This document shows positions 42,396 to 51,308 of a DNA stretch of 64,000 nt, piece by piece (the stretch's first letter is position 1; each line of letters begins with the position of its first letter). The stretch is from Bradyrhizobium sp. ARR65 (lineage in GTDB: Bacteria > Pseudomonadota > Alphaproteobacteria > Rhizobiales > Xanthobacteraceae): the NCBI RefSeq assembly GCF_000472385.1, contig NZ_AWZU01000040.1, positions 1 through 64,000 on the forward strand, read 5' to 3'. The notes below the pieces were generated by a model that worked only from the letters and a program-made list of their open reading frames with translations, did not search any database and was not told the DNA's origin. The translations under genes were made by a program, and so were the position numbers.

Positions 42396-43104
42396 GCCCG
42401 CTAATGTCGTGCTGCTGATCGACGACGAACCAAAAATACGGCGTTTTCTACGCGCCGGATTCGAACTGAACGGATACGTGGTGCTGGAGGCGGAGAATGC
42501 CGCCGAGGGGCTGAAGATGGTGACATTCAGCCCACCCAACATTATCATTCTCGACTTGAACTTACCGGACCTGCACGGAATCGAGGTCCTGGAACGGATC
42601 CGCTCCTGGTCGAATGTTCCGGTGATCGTTCTTTCGGTCGTCGCCAACCAAGATGAAAAGGTCCGTCTGCTACAGGCGGGCGCCGACGATTACGTCGTCA
42701 AGCCGTTCGGCATGGCCGAGTTGCTCGCGCGCGGCGAAGCCGCGCTGCGGCGCTATTTCAAGACCGCAACCGAAAGTCCCATTGTCGTCGCCGGCCCGCT
42801 TTCGGTCGATCTCGCCACCCGCACGGTCTCGCTGAACCAGAATTCGGTCAGGCTAACACGCAAGGAATATCGGCTGCTGCATGTCCTGGCCACGCATGTC
42901 GGCCTCGTCGTTACGCACGACAAGTTGCTCAAGGAAATCTGGACCGGCAATCAGCGCGATAACATCCAATATCTTCGTATCCTTGTCCGCAAGCTGAGGC
43001 AGAAGATCGAGACCGATCCCAACCACCCTCGGCTGCTGACCACCGAATCCGGCGTCGGCTATCGGCTGCAGAGCCGCCTGGAACCAACGCCGACCGACGG
43101 TTAG
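42388..43104 (+). CDS. OmpR-family response regulator (KdpE-like)
   Basis: A 238-residue regulator. Receiver domain 1-120 with acidic pair 'LLIDDEPKIRRFLRAGFELNG', phospho-acceptor Asp in 'IIILDLNLPDLHGIEVL', Thr/Ser 'VIVLSVVANQDEKV' and Lys 'DYVVKPFGMAELLAR'. Winged-helix domain 140-232 with 'LTRKEYRLLHVLATHVGLVVTHDKLLKEIWG'-type sequence and 'YLRILVRKLRQKIETDPNHPRLLTTESGVGYRL'. Translationally coupled to the kinase. Target genes unknown. Confidence 0.92.
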   Translation: MSKPANVVLLIDDEPKIRRFLRAGFELNGYVVLEAENAAEGLKMVTFSPPNIIILDLNLPDLHGIEVLERIRSWSNVPVIVLSVVANQDEKVRLLQAGADDYVVKPFGMAELLARGEAALRRYFKTATESPIVVAGPLSVDLATRTVSLNQNSVRLTRKEYRLLHVLATHVGLVVTHDKLLKEIWTGNQRDNIQYLRILVRKLRQKIETDPNHPRLLTTESGVGYRLQSRLEPTPTDG

Positions 43105-43717
43105 CCATCATGCTCTGTTTCTCGCCGCCGAGATTCATTTTACGTCGCGGTTTCCCGCAACGGAAAAAAGGCCAGAACTGCAGGCCCTGGGAGATCCGCC
43201 GCAAGCGGGAAACCGTTACGCGTGCAATTATGGGAGGGCGGCTTCCGCTCATACCGGCAAGCCGAACGCGCCGGCCCTAGCGCGTTGGACGATTTCCTCA
43301 ACGGCCTCTGCATGGCTTCAACTCCGACTCGCGCCACTTCGTGCTTCGCGGGACCGACGCATCGCGACGCTCGCCCGGCGGTCCAAGGAATAACAATTAT
43401 TTAACTACAGTATTTCTGCGACCAAAGATGCAGCCGTAACTTTCATTGTCAACGCTTTAAAAGGCGAGGATGAAACATCGACGTGCGCTCGCGCGTTGCG
43501 GCCGCGATCGCCAAGGCGAGTGCTTTCGTCGACGACGGCTGGCAGTATCCATCGTGGCCCCGACGGGACGCGCTACCACCCGCCGGGGTTTGACAAACAC
43601 CTGAGGTTTGGTTCGGCCCCTCGATCGCCCTCATGATGCGAACATAGCTTGGCTCCGGATATGGGCCAGCTACGGACATCACGACCGCGCAGGTCAGTCG
43701 GCAAACACATGACGAAG
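43105..43717. other. Intergenic region, nothing firm
   Basis: Small frames (43222-43404 plus, 43449-43721 minus) have no domain. 'GPDGTRYHPPGF'-like words occur in a plus frame near 43550 but do not extend. AT-rich around 43400-43450. Confidence 0.4.
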
Positions 43718-44303
43718 TCAAAATAGCTTAGTCAGCAGGACCCATTCGTGGCCGTCGCTGACCCACTGCTCCTTGACCATCGTGCGCCGCGCCACCTCCC
43801 GGTACCCGGGCCGCTCGTAGAGGCGGCGGGCGCCGATGTTGGCATCGGAGACAATGATGCTCATGCCACGCTTTCCGAGCTTTCGTGCGCTCTCATCCGC
43901 CATGCGAAGCAGCTCAGTCCCGAGGCCGAGGTTGCGGAATTGTGGAAGCACACCAAGAACGTTCACATTCCAGGTGCCGGGCGCCCGGTTCTCAAGTTCC
44001 TGCAGCGGCACGAGCATCGCCGGCACGTCGGACGGAACGGGCTCCGGAGCGTCGGGAATGACATAGCCGATGAGACTGCCAGCCGCACGTCCGGCGTACT
44101 CGATCATCGTGGCGCTGCGGTATGAAAAGGTCCCCGTCTCGGGCGGCGCGCCTGCGCCCCACCTCCTGCGCCGTCTCACCCGGCCCGGCCATCTTGCCCC
44201 ATAGATAGCTTGGCAGGCCCTCGCCGGCGTAGTCCACTAGCTCGGCCAGCACGTCTGCTTCATCGATGCGTGCCGGGCGGAAGCGCTTCTCGATATCGGT
44301 CAT
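43718..44303 (-). pseudogene. GNAT acetyltransferase, frameshifted
   Basis: Starting at ATG 44303: 'MTDIEKRFRPARIDEADVLAELVDYAGEGLPSYLWGKMAGPGETAQEVGRRR'. After a one-base shift near 44150 it continues 'ETGTFSYRSATMIEYAGRAAGSLIGYVIPD', 'NVNVLGVLPQFRNLGLGTELLRMADESARKLGKRGMSIIVSDANIGARRLYERPGYREV'. The last block has the GNAT acetyl-CoA loop (xxGLGxxL) and the C-terminal motif B. Both halves are well conserved, so the shift is recent or a sequence error. Substrate unknown. Confidence 0.8.
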
Positions 44304-44401
44304 GTTAACCTCCCAAGCAAGTACAGACGGGGTGATGACACAAGAGTTCTGAGTGTACGAATCCTTGGTAAGGCTCAAGGCGAGCAAATGCTTTCCGGTT
44401 T

Positions 44402-44448
44402 GCCCCGAAGCGGACCTCTGGCCGGCCGTTTATGAGTACACGCCCTAA
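44402..44448 (+). repeat. Dispersed repeat, copy 2
   Basis: AAGCGGACCT (44408-44417) and TTTATGAGTACACGCCCTAA (44429-44448) repeat blocks present at 1287-1344, in the same order. It lies just before the malonyl-CoA decarboxylase gene and may mark the join that removed its 5' end. Confidence 0.55.
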
Positions 44449-44586
44449 CCGCTTCGCCTCCGGTGCCCGGGGCCATGCGATCAAAGTCGTCGAAACGCGT
44501 GTCCAAGGCAACGGCGGCTATCCGATCCCTCGGCCAAAGCTGCCGCGTCGCTTGCACAAGCGACCGATCCGCCCCGGCAGGAGCTC

Positions 44587-45603
44587 TTGCGACGCATGAA
44601 CATGGCTCCAGGCGGCACCAGCGCATTGGTTGCCATGCGCAATGAGATTGCCGAACGCTTGCGCGACGAGCCGACGCTGAGGCTGCTCGACAGGGATCTC
44701 AAGCACCTGTTCAAGTCGTGGTTCAACCGGGGCTTTCTCGAACTGCGCTGGATCGACTGGCAGTCTCCGGCTGCCGTTCTCGAGAAACTAATCGCTTATG
44801 AAGCTGTGCATGAGATCCACGGGTGGGACGATCTGAGGCGTCGGCTGGCACCGGACCGGCGCTGCTTCGCATTTTTTCATCCGGCCCTGCCGGACGATCC
44901 GCTGATCTTCGTGGAAGTGGCGCTCGTTGAAGGACTAGCCGGAGCCGTTCAGCCGCTGCTGGTTCAGGACGGTGACGACAATGCCGCTCGCAACCGGGCC
45001 GCGCGCGCGGACACGGCAATCTTCTATTCGATCTCGAACTGTCAGGATGGCCTCCGCGGAATTCCTTTCGGCAATTTCCTGATCAAGCAAGTGGTTGAGG
45101 AATTGAAGAACGAACTGCAGCATCTGGCCCGTTTCTCAACGTTGTCGTCCGTGCCGGGACTCCGGCGATGGCTGACCAAGCGCCTTGCTTCAACGGGTGA
45201 TCCCCAGGCCGCGCTGCTGGCCCGGATAGCGACCGGGGCCGGGCGGCCCGATACAGCCAAAAGCGATGAATCCTTGAAGCCGCTGATCATGCGTTTTTGT
45301 GCAGCCTATCTGACGCGCCGCGCCTCGACCCAGGAGCCGGCTGATCCTGTCGCGCGCTTTCATTTGGGAAACGGCGCGTGTCTGGAGTGGATCAACTGGC
45401 TCGGAAACACCGCGCCGCGCGGCATCCAGGAATCGTTCGGCCTCATGGTGAACTACCTCTACGACATCGAAACGATCGAGAGCAACCACGAGGCTTTTGT
45501 AAATGATGGAACAGTCATGCGTTCCGCGGAAGTCGATGCGTTGTTGGCCGCCGAGCATATCTCGGCGCCGAACCCGGAGCTCGCTGAAAACACAACACCG
45601 TGA
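44587..45603 (+). CDS. Malonyl-CoA decarboxylase, N-terminally short
   Basis: A 338-residue enzyme converting malonyl-CoA to acetyl-CoA and CO2. The catalytic acetyltransferase-like part is complete: 'NMAPGGTSALVAMRNEI', 'RWIDWQSPAAVLEKLIAYEAVHEIHGWDDLRRRLAPDRRCFAFFHPALPDDPLIFVEVAL', 'FYSISNCQDGLRGIPFGNFLIKQVV' (Ser region), 'VARFHLGNGACLEWINWLGN' (His region) and a final 'MVNYLYDIETIESNHEAFVN'. Relatives are about 450 residues. Upstream in-frame sequence still reads 'SDPSAKAAASLAQATDPPRQELLRR', so coding similarity extends about 25 residues before the Met used here, then stops. The 5' end is probably truncated, and function is uncertain. Confidence 0.85.
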   Translation: MRRMNMAPGGTSALVAMRNEIAERLRDEPTLRLLDRDLKHLFKSWFNRGFLELRWIDWQSPAAVLEKLIAYEAVHEIHGWDDLRRRLAPDRRCFAFFHPALPDDPLIFVEVALVEGLAGAVQPLLVQDGDDNAARNRAARADTAIFYSISNCQDGLRGIPFGNFLIKQVVEELKNELQHLARFSTLSSVPGLRRWLTKRLASTGDPQAALLARIATGAGRPDTAKSDESLKPLIMRFCAAYLTRRASTQEPADPVARFHLGNGACLEWINWLGNTAPRGIQESFGLMVNYLYDIETIESNHEAFVNDGTVMRSAEVDALLAAEHISAPNPELAENTTP

Positions 45604-45796
45604 CACCACGTAACAATGCGCCTTCTCCTTCAGAATATAGATGCAGGAACGGCTCTGGCGAAAAGCTATCACGGAGCGATCGATGACGACGTTGCAAACA
45701 CTCACGATTGTTGCCGGCATTCTTGCGGCAATTCCCTTGTAGCCGATTCAAACTCTCCCAGTGGCCAACTCCAACTTTATGCAAAGGAAAACTTCC
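45604..45796. other. Short region with possible gene start
   Basis: MTTLQTLTIVAGILAAIPL and a stop (45684-45743), behind CGGAGCGATCG, looks like the first helix of a lost membrane protein. Nothing else recognised. Confidence 0.3.
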
Positions 45797-46642
45797 ATGA
45801 ATAGCCAAGACGATCTTGAGCCGAGGTATCCAATGAATAGACGCGCATTCGTAGGCTTGGTCGCTGTGGGGGCGGCAAGCACGCTTATCCAGGGCACCGC
45901 CGCCGCTGCGCAGCCTGCGCCGAAGGCGCGCAACGTCGTCCTTGTGCACGGGCTGTTCGCCGACGGGTCATCCTGGTCCGAGGTGATCGCACGATTGCAG
46001 GCAGCGGGACTCAATGCCACATCCGTACAAAACCCGCTGACAACGCTGCCTGAAGCGGTAGCCTCGGCCGAGCGCGTGCTGGCGCGACAGGATGGTCCGA
46101 CGGTCCTGGTTGGGCATTCCTTCTCCGGAATGATCGTGACCGAGGCCGGCATGCATCCGAACGTGTCGGCTCTTGTCTATGTGGCGGCGCGGGCGCCGGA
46201 CGCGGGCGAGGACTACACGGCGTTGGCCAAGACATATCCGACGCCACCAGCGTCTGCCGGGATTGTCTTCGACGGCGACGAAGGGCGCCTCAGCGAGGCT
46301 GCGTTCTTGCGCGATTTCGCGGGCGACCTGCCGGAAGCGAAGGCGAAGGTCCTCTATGCGATCCAGGAGCCGTTCCACAAGGCCCTGCTCGCGGGCAAGA
46401 CGACGCATGCGGCCTGGCGATCGAAGCCGAGTTTCTATGCCGTTTCGACGGAAGACCGGACGATCAATCCCGATCTCGAACGCTTCATGGCCAAGCGCAT
46501 GGACGCCAAGACCATCGAAGTGAAGGCGAGTCATCTGTCGTTGATCTCTCATCCCGACGAGATCACCCGGTTGATCATGGAAGCCGCCGGGCAGCCCGCC
46601 CGCTTAGTAGGTGTGCGTCCTCATGCACGGGCCGTTCGCTGA
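45797..46642 (+). CDS. Exported alpha/beta hydrolase
   Basis: A 281-residue protein. A twin-arginine-type signal is visible at 'PMNRRAFVGLVAVGAASTLIQGTAAAA', so export in folded form is likely. The hydrolase core has the oxyanion 'NVVLVHGLFADGSSWSEVIARL', nucleophile elbow 'VLVGHSFSGMIVTEAG' (Ser), and the C-terminal His in 'VKASHLSLISHPDEITRLI'. It resembles the esterase/EstC-like group. RBS AAAGGAAA precedes ATG 45797; ATG 45833 behind CCGAGG is an alternative. The last 14 residues run into the start of a second hydrolase copy, so the 3' end may be altered. Confidence 0.82.
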   Translation: MNSQDDLEPRYPMNRRAFVGLVAVGAASTLIQGTAAAAQPAPKARNVVLVHGLFADGSSWSEVIARLQAAGLNATSVQNPLTTLPEAVASAERVLARQDGPTVLVGHSFSGMIVTEAGMHPNVSALVYVAARAPDAGEDYTALAKTYPTPPASAGIVFDGDEGRLSEAAFLRDFAGDLPEAKAKVLYAIQEPFHKALLAGKTTHAAWRSKPSFYAVSTEDRTINPDLERFMAKRMDAKTIEVKASHLSLISHPDEITRLIMEAAGQPARLVGVRPHARAVR

Positions 46643-46914
46643 TGGGATGTGGCGAAGTCCAGACGACCGGTCCCGAATTAGCGAATCCAAGCGAAGGCAT
46701 ATCTGCTATGGCCAGTTTATATTCCACAAAAGTCACGGCGAGCGGAGGCCGTCACGGTTCAATCCGCAGCGAAGACGGCCCGCTCGACCTCAAGCCAGGC
46801 GATCGCCGTTTGCGACGGCGATATGCGCGCGGCTATTCGCGCGCTGATCGTTACCAACAATTTCTTGGAGTCCGAGATCTCGGAGTTGAAGAAGGCCGTA
46901 TCGCACGCGTATCC
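46605..46914 (+). pseudogene. Mosaic of three gene starts
   Basis: Three short matches follow one another. (1) 'VCVLMHGPFADGMW' (about 46607-46650), the start of another alpha/beta hydrolase. (2) ATG 46708: 'MASLYSTKVTASGGRHGSIRSEDGPLDLK', the N-terminus of an OsmC/Ohr-type peroxidase. (3) about 46815-46910: 'GDMRAAIRALIVTNNFLESEISELKKAVSHAY', resembling a small Bradyrhizobium hypothetical. None is complete. A deletion-joined junkyard. Confidence 0.6.
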
Positions 46915-47242
46915 TATGCCATCTTCGGAATCCCGCTGAGTTGGGTCGCGGATCACTATTCGCGCCGCATGGTGATCCTGTTTGGTGCGCTCACGTTCGC
47001 TGCTGCTACGGCCCTATCCGCCTTCGCAAGTTCTTTTTGGACGCTATTGCTGGGCTGGATCTTTGTAGGAATCGGCGAATCATCGCTGTCGCCTTCGGCC
47101 CTCTCATTGTTGGCGGACAAATTTCCGCGCGAGCGACTTACGACAGCCATCTCGATCTTCCCAATGGGTCCGAAACTCGGACACCTCGCGGCCTTTTCGC
47201 TGGCCGGCTTGGCGATTTCCTACGCGACGACCTTGCTGGCAG
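46915..47242 (+). pseudogene. MFS transporter fragment
   Basis: 'FGIPLSWVADHYSRRMVILFGALTFAAATALSAFASSFWTLLLGWIFVGIGESSLSPSALSLLADKFPRERLTTAISIF' gives TM2-TM4 of a major-facilitator (spinster/hexuronate-like) transporter with motif A (ADHYSRR). Both ends are missing; the 3' end is cut by the IS5-family element. Confidence 0.8.
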
Positions 47243-48456
47243 GAAATCCCGGAATGCATATTCAGTTACGTGCGGTTGGAGCAGCGCGTTCCGGATCATC
47301 CGCTGCGTGCGATCCGCGACTTGGTTGACGCGGCACTGAAGGATCTGTCGCGCGACTTTGCCAGGCTTTACGCCCGCCATGGCCGGCCGTCGATTCCGCC
47401 GGAGCGGCTGTTGCGGGCGCTGCTGCTGCAGGCGTTCTACACGGTGCGCTCGGAACGGCAGTTGATGGAGCAGCTCGACTACAATCTGTTGTTCCGCTGG
47501 TTCGTCGGTCTGTCGATGGACGATCCGGTGTGGGATGCGACCGTGTTCTGCAAGAACCGGGATCGGCCGCGACATCGCGGCCAAGTTCTTTGTCACCGTG
47601 CTCAACCTGCCGCCGGTGCGTGGGCTCTTGTCGAGCGAGCACTTCTCGGTCGATGGCACGCTGATCGAGGCCTGGGCCAGCATGAAGGGCTTCGTGCCGA
47701 AGGATAGCGATGATCCACCATCTGGCAAGCGATCGGGCAGCGGTCAGGGGCGCAATGCCGAGCGCGACTTCCATGGCGAGAAGCGCAAGAACGACACGCA
47801 TTCCTCGACGACCGACCCCGACGCCCGCTTGTTCCGCAAGGGCGCTGGCAAAGAGGCTAAGCTCTGCCACATGGGGCATCTGATGATGGAGAACCGCAAC
47901 GGGCTGATCGTCGATGCGCGCCTCACCGCGGCCAACGGTACGGCGGAGCGAACGACCGCCCTCGACGTGATCGAGGACAATGCCAAGCCGGGCAGCACCG
48001 TGGGCGCCGACAAGAACTATGACACTGCCGACTTTGTCGCCGGCTGCCGCGAGCGCGGCTGCACCCCGCATGTCTCGCAGAACGACGCTAACCGCCGCTC
48101 GGCGATCGACGCGCGCACGACCCGGCATCCCGGCTATCGCATCAGCACGATCAAGCGCAAGCGGATCGAAGAACCATTCGGGTGGATCAAGATGGTCGGC
48201 GGTCTGCGCAAGACCCGGCATCGTGGTCGTGGCCTGGTCGAGTGGTTCTTCGTGCTCACCGCCGCGGCCTACAATCTCGTTCGTATCCCGAAGATGCTGG
48301 CAGCAACGGGATGAGTCTGCCTGGAGCGTCAAACATGAGAGACAAAACCGCAGCGAAAACTGCGCGTGCGGCGCCGTTTACGATCCATCGATTGGCTCAT
48401 CCTCGCCGCACATCAGGAAAATCGCCCCTCAAGACCCATTTTTCCGCAGCCTGCTA
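47243..48456 (+). mobile_element. IS5-family insertion sequence, left end damaged
   Basis: It contains a DDE transposase and ends on the right with TTTTTCCGCAGCCTGCTA (48439-48456), the terminal inverted repeat type of rhizobial IS5 elements. The matching left repeat is not present before 47243. The right end abuts an IS110 remnant, the left end an MFS fragment, so the flanks do not belong together. Confidence 0.75.
47270..48314 (+). pseudogene. IS5-family transposase, small deletion
   Basis: First frame: 'VRLEQRVPDHPLRAIRDLVDAALKDLSRDFARLYARHGRPSIPPERLLRALLLQAFYTVRSERQLMEQLDYNLLFRWFVGLSMDDPVWDATVFCKNRDR'. After a loss near 47560 the next frame gives 'DIAAKFFVTVLNLPP' and 'FSVDGTLIEAWASMKGF' (first Asp), 'VGADKNYDTADFV' (second Asp), and 'KRIEEPFGWIKMVGGLRKTRHRG' (Glu of the Y-R-E-type motif). 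Without programmed frameshifting the transposase is not made. Confidence 0.85.
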
Positions 48457-48545
48457 CCAACCTCGCCGCCGCGCAGCCCTTCAGCCACCGCAACCGAAAT
48501 CGTCGCCTTATGCACATCCAGTCCCACGAAACTGCTATCATTCAT
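48457..48545 (-). pseudogene. IS110-family transposase 5' remnant
   Basis: From ATG 48545 the minus strand reads 'MNDSSFVGLDVHKATISVAV', then 'AEGLRGGEV', the N-terminus of IS110 transposases with the first Asp of the DEDD site (GLDVHK). It is cut by the IS5 terminal repeat after about 29 residues. Confidence 0.8.
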
Positions 48546-49067
48546 CAGGCCCGCTCCCCATGCTTGAGGCTCGGCACCGGCTCATCTCTCGACAGGAGCT
48601 TGCCGCGGAGCGGGCTGCCCGTCACCTCAGGGCGCGAACATAGGGTCTAGGCTAGCCGAGGTTTCCCCACGGCCCGGCAAGACCCACTTTCCGGCGCAGC
48701 CTCCTCCAGGCGAAAGTGGTTCGTGCTCGAAGGACTCGCCTACGAGCTCGCAAGATCGAAGATCGGCCCGCGATGACCGAACGCTATATAGCTTGTTTGA
48801 CAAAGGACAAAGTCGCTGGATCAAACACGTAGGCAGCTCACAACCCGACTCCGCTAAATTGGAAGTGAGAGAGCATCACGTTGGATTGAGAAGGCGGGTT
48901 CGACGCATCACCCCGGACGAGTTGCGCTTTGGAGCGACATCAGCGGAACTCATGCATGTTCTCCCGACAGGCGCGCCTTCAGCGGCCATTCCCTAAAGTG
49001 ATTTTTAATGGTGAAAGACTGCGCGTCTCCTATCTGATGAATGTTCGCACCGCGAAGGAGACAATCA
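48546..49067. other. Intergenic, no supported gene
   Basis: No frame shows a recognised motif. It may contain the upstream region of the IS110 element and unrelated remnant DNA. Confidence 0.4.
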
Positions 49068-49180
49068 TGACAGTCATCGCCTCAGGACCGGCATCCGCCG
49101 TCAATCAGACCGAATGGATCAGTTGCTCTCACTGGGGCATGTTTCCGGTGCGACGACAGACGCGCGTGGCGAGGAAATGA
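49068..49180 (+). pseudogene. Possible N-terminal remnant of a molybdopterin oxidoreductase
   Basis: ATG 49068 behind AAGGAG gives MTVIASGPASAVNQTEWISC then 'SHWGMFPVRRQTRVARK'. 'SHWGxFxV' is reminiscent of the start of BisC/TorA-type enzymes. Only 37 residues; it could be unrelated. Confidence 0.3.
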
Positions 49181-49221
49181 GCCAGCGTTGACCCTCGAAG
49201 GGAAAGCCGCAGGTCAGCAGT

Positions 49222-50169
49222 ATGTCCCGGCCAAGGTTTTTGCCTGACAACTTCACTCTGGCGCTGATTGGCACGCTTGTCGTAGCGAGCGTCCTGCCAT
49301 GTCGCGGCAAAGCCGCAATGATCGTCGATTATCTGACCAACGTCGCTATCGCACTGCTGTTTTTCCTGCATGGGGCAAAGCTGTCGCGACAAGCCGTGGT
49401 CGCTGCGGCGAGCCACTGGCGGCTGCACATCCTGGTACTGCTGACGACATTTGTGCTGTTTCCCCTGTTGGGCCTGGCGTTGAAACCGCTGCTGTTGCCC
49501 CTGGTGACGCCTGCGCTTTACGCCGGCATCCTGTTCCTGTGTACCCTGCCGTCCACCGTGCAATCCTCAATCGCCTTCACGTCCATTGCAAAGGGCAACG
49601 TGCCGGCAGCGATTTGCAGTGCCTCGGCCTCGAGCATCATCGGGATCTTCATGACGCCGCTGATGGTGAGCCTCGTGCTGTCAAGCCAAGTCAAATCGGC
49701 ATCGGCCTGGCACACCGTCGGTGAGATCATGGTCCAGCTGTTCGTACCCTTTGTCTGCGGACAGTTGCTGCAGCCCTTGATCGGAGGCTGGATCGAGCGG
49801 AACGACGGCATCGTCAGCGCGGTGGACCAGGGCTCGATCCTTCTTATCGTCTATTCGGCCTTCAGTGAGGCCGTCACCGAGGGACTGTGGCATCAGGTTC
49901 CTCCGTCCGCACTGGCTGCAGTGCTCGTTGCCGACGGCATCCTTCTGGCTGCCGCGCTGACGATCACCTCTTTTGTCAGCAAATGGTTGGGCTTCGGGCA
50001 GGCCGATCAGGTGACCATCATCTTTTGCGGCTCGAAGAAGAGCCTCAGCCAGGGTGTCACCGTGGCGAAGGTGATCTTCGCTTCGCATGCCGTGGGCGCG
50101 GTCATCCTTCCTCTCATGCTTTTCCACCAGATCCAGCTGATGGTGTGCGCGGCGCTGGCCCAGCGGTGA
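49222..50169 (+). CDS. SBF-like (YfeH-type) transporter
   Basis: A 315-residue integral membrane protein with about ten hydrophobic helices. 'VDYLTNVAIALLFFLHGAKLSRQAV', 'LCTLPSTVQSSIAFTSIAKGNVPAAICSASASSIIGIFMTPLMV' and 'FCGSKKSLSQGVTVAKVIF' are signature segments of the bile-acid:sodium-symporter-like CPA family. It probably moves an organic anion or Na+/H+; substrate unknown. A terminator-like hairpin follows. Confidence 0.88.
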   Translation: MSRPRFLPDNFTLALIGTLVVASVLPCRGKAAMIVDYLTNVAIALLFFLHGAKLSRQAVVAAASHWRLHILVLLTTFVLFPLLGLALKPLLLPLVTPALYAGILFLCTLPSTVQSSIAFTSIAKGNVPAAICSASASSIIGIFMTPLMVSLVLSSQVKSASAWHTVGEIMVQLFVPFVCGQLLQPLIGGWIERNDGIVSAVDQGSILLIVYSAFSEAVTEGLWHQVPPSALAAVLVADGILLAAALTITSFVSKWLGFGQADQVTIIFCGSKKSLSQGVTVAKVIFASHAVGAVILPLMLFHQIQLMVCAALAQR

Positions 50170-50215
50170 GGCCGCGCGACGTCGCGCCCGAACCTGGCTT
50201 CAAGCCGCGCAGCAT

Positions 50216-50242
50216 CCCTCTCCCCACGCTGAGAGGGGTTTT
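50216..50242 (+). terminator. Rho-independent-type terminator
   Basis: CCCTCTC (50216-50222) pairs with GAGAGGG (50231-50237) and is followed by GTTTT. It stands 47 bp after the SBF-like transporter stop. Confidence 0.65.
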
Positions 50243-50274
50243 CCCCGGGAAACCCGCTCATGCGACGCAAAACC

Positions 50275-51237
50275 TCAGCCGCGAAAACGTTCGCGATATT
50301 CGGCAGGGCCGGTGCCGATCCGCCGCAGAAAGGCACGGCGCATGGTGTCGGGATTGGCTAAGCCGCAACTTGAGGCGACCCGCTGCAAAGGCTTGTCAGT
50401 ATCCTCGAGCAGACGTCGCGCCGAATCGATCCGCGCCATCTCGACGAAGTCAGCCGGCGTCATTCCGGCTTCCTGCTGAAACAGACGCGTGAAATTGCGT
50501 ACACTCATTGCGGCACGGGACGCGAGCGTCTGCACCGTCAGGTCCAGGGGCAAGTGATCGAGGATCCAATGCTGGACGGCCCGTATCCGTCCCTCTGTCG
50601 CGACCTGGGCGGCAAGGTGCGCGCGGAATTGCGACTGACCTCCCGGCCGCTTGAGGAAGACGACCAGCCGCCGCGCCACCGAGAGCGCCACATCCCGTCC
50701 GTGATCGTCCTCGATCAACTTCAGCGCCGGGTCAATTCCCGCCGTGACCCCTGCCGAGGTCCATAACGAGCCGTCCTGTACAAAGATCTGATCGGAGACA
50801 ACCTTGGCGGCCGGAAACTTCTCCGCCAGCTCGGCGGCATGCTGCCAATGCGTTGTCACGTTCAGGCCGTCGAGCAGTCCGGCTACACCGAGAAAAAAAG
50901 CACCGGTGCAGACCGACCCGTGTCGACGGCTGAGCCGTGTCCGCCGCTGCAGCCAGGCAGGCAGGGCGGATTCGCCATAGGCCTGAGCGTAGTCCGGCGT
51001 CCCCGCAACCAGCAGCGTATCGATTGGTCCATCATCCTCGAGGATAGAACCATCAGCAACGAGCGACATGCCTCCCGCCTTCACCGCGCGGTCCGATCCG
51101 ATTGACAGCAATCGCACGTCGTAACTGCATATGCCGGGTGCCTGCCGGTTTGCCTCCAGGAAAGCGTCCAGCGGACCCGATATGTCGAGCGACTGAGCAT
51201 TTTGCGGGACGACAACGGCTATCGGCTTGCCATCCAT
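50275..51237 (-). CDS. GlxA-family transcriptional regulator (DJ-1/PfpI + AraC)
   Basis: A 320-residue regulator. N-terminal DJ-1/PfpI-like domain (1-180) with 'VVPQNAQSLDISGPLDAFLEANRQ' and the nucleophile-elbow-like 'HGSVCTGAFFLGVAGLLDGLNVTTHWQHAAELAEKFP'. C-terminal AraC HTH (225-318), 'LTVQTLASRAAMSVRNFTRLFQQEAGMTPADFVE' and 'LQRVASSCGLANPDTMRRAFLRRIGTGPAEYRERF'. ATG 51237 has GGGAG upstream, preferred over 51258. It is 72 bp beyond the catalase gene on the same strand. Confidence 0.9.
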   Translation of the reverse strand: MDGKPIAVVVPQNAQSLDISGPLDAFLEANRQAPGICSYDVRLLSIGSDRAVKAGGMSLVADGSILEDDGPIDTLLVAGTPDYAQAYGESALPAWLQRRTRLSRRHGSVCTGAFFLGVAGLLDGLNVTTHWQHAAELAEKFPAAKVVSDQIFVQDGSLWTSAGVTAGIDPALKLIEDDHGRDVALSVARRLVVFLKRPGGQSQFRAHLAAQVATEGRIRAVQHWILDHLPLDLTVQTLASRAAMSVRNFTRLFQQEAGMTPADFVEMARIDSARRLLEDTDKPLQRVASSCGLANPDTMRRAFLRRIGTGPAEYRERFRG

Positions 51238-51308
51238 TTCGTTCTCCCTCGGCAGCACCGCTTCACACGACGCCCTTCCGGCGAGTAGGTCAAGACCAGC
51301 CGCTCAGT

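Noticed and set aside
40779-43104. Potassium-responsive kdp operon
   Set aside because: Only the short kinase and regulator are present; the N-terminal KdpD domain and kdpFABC are absent.
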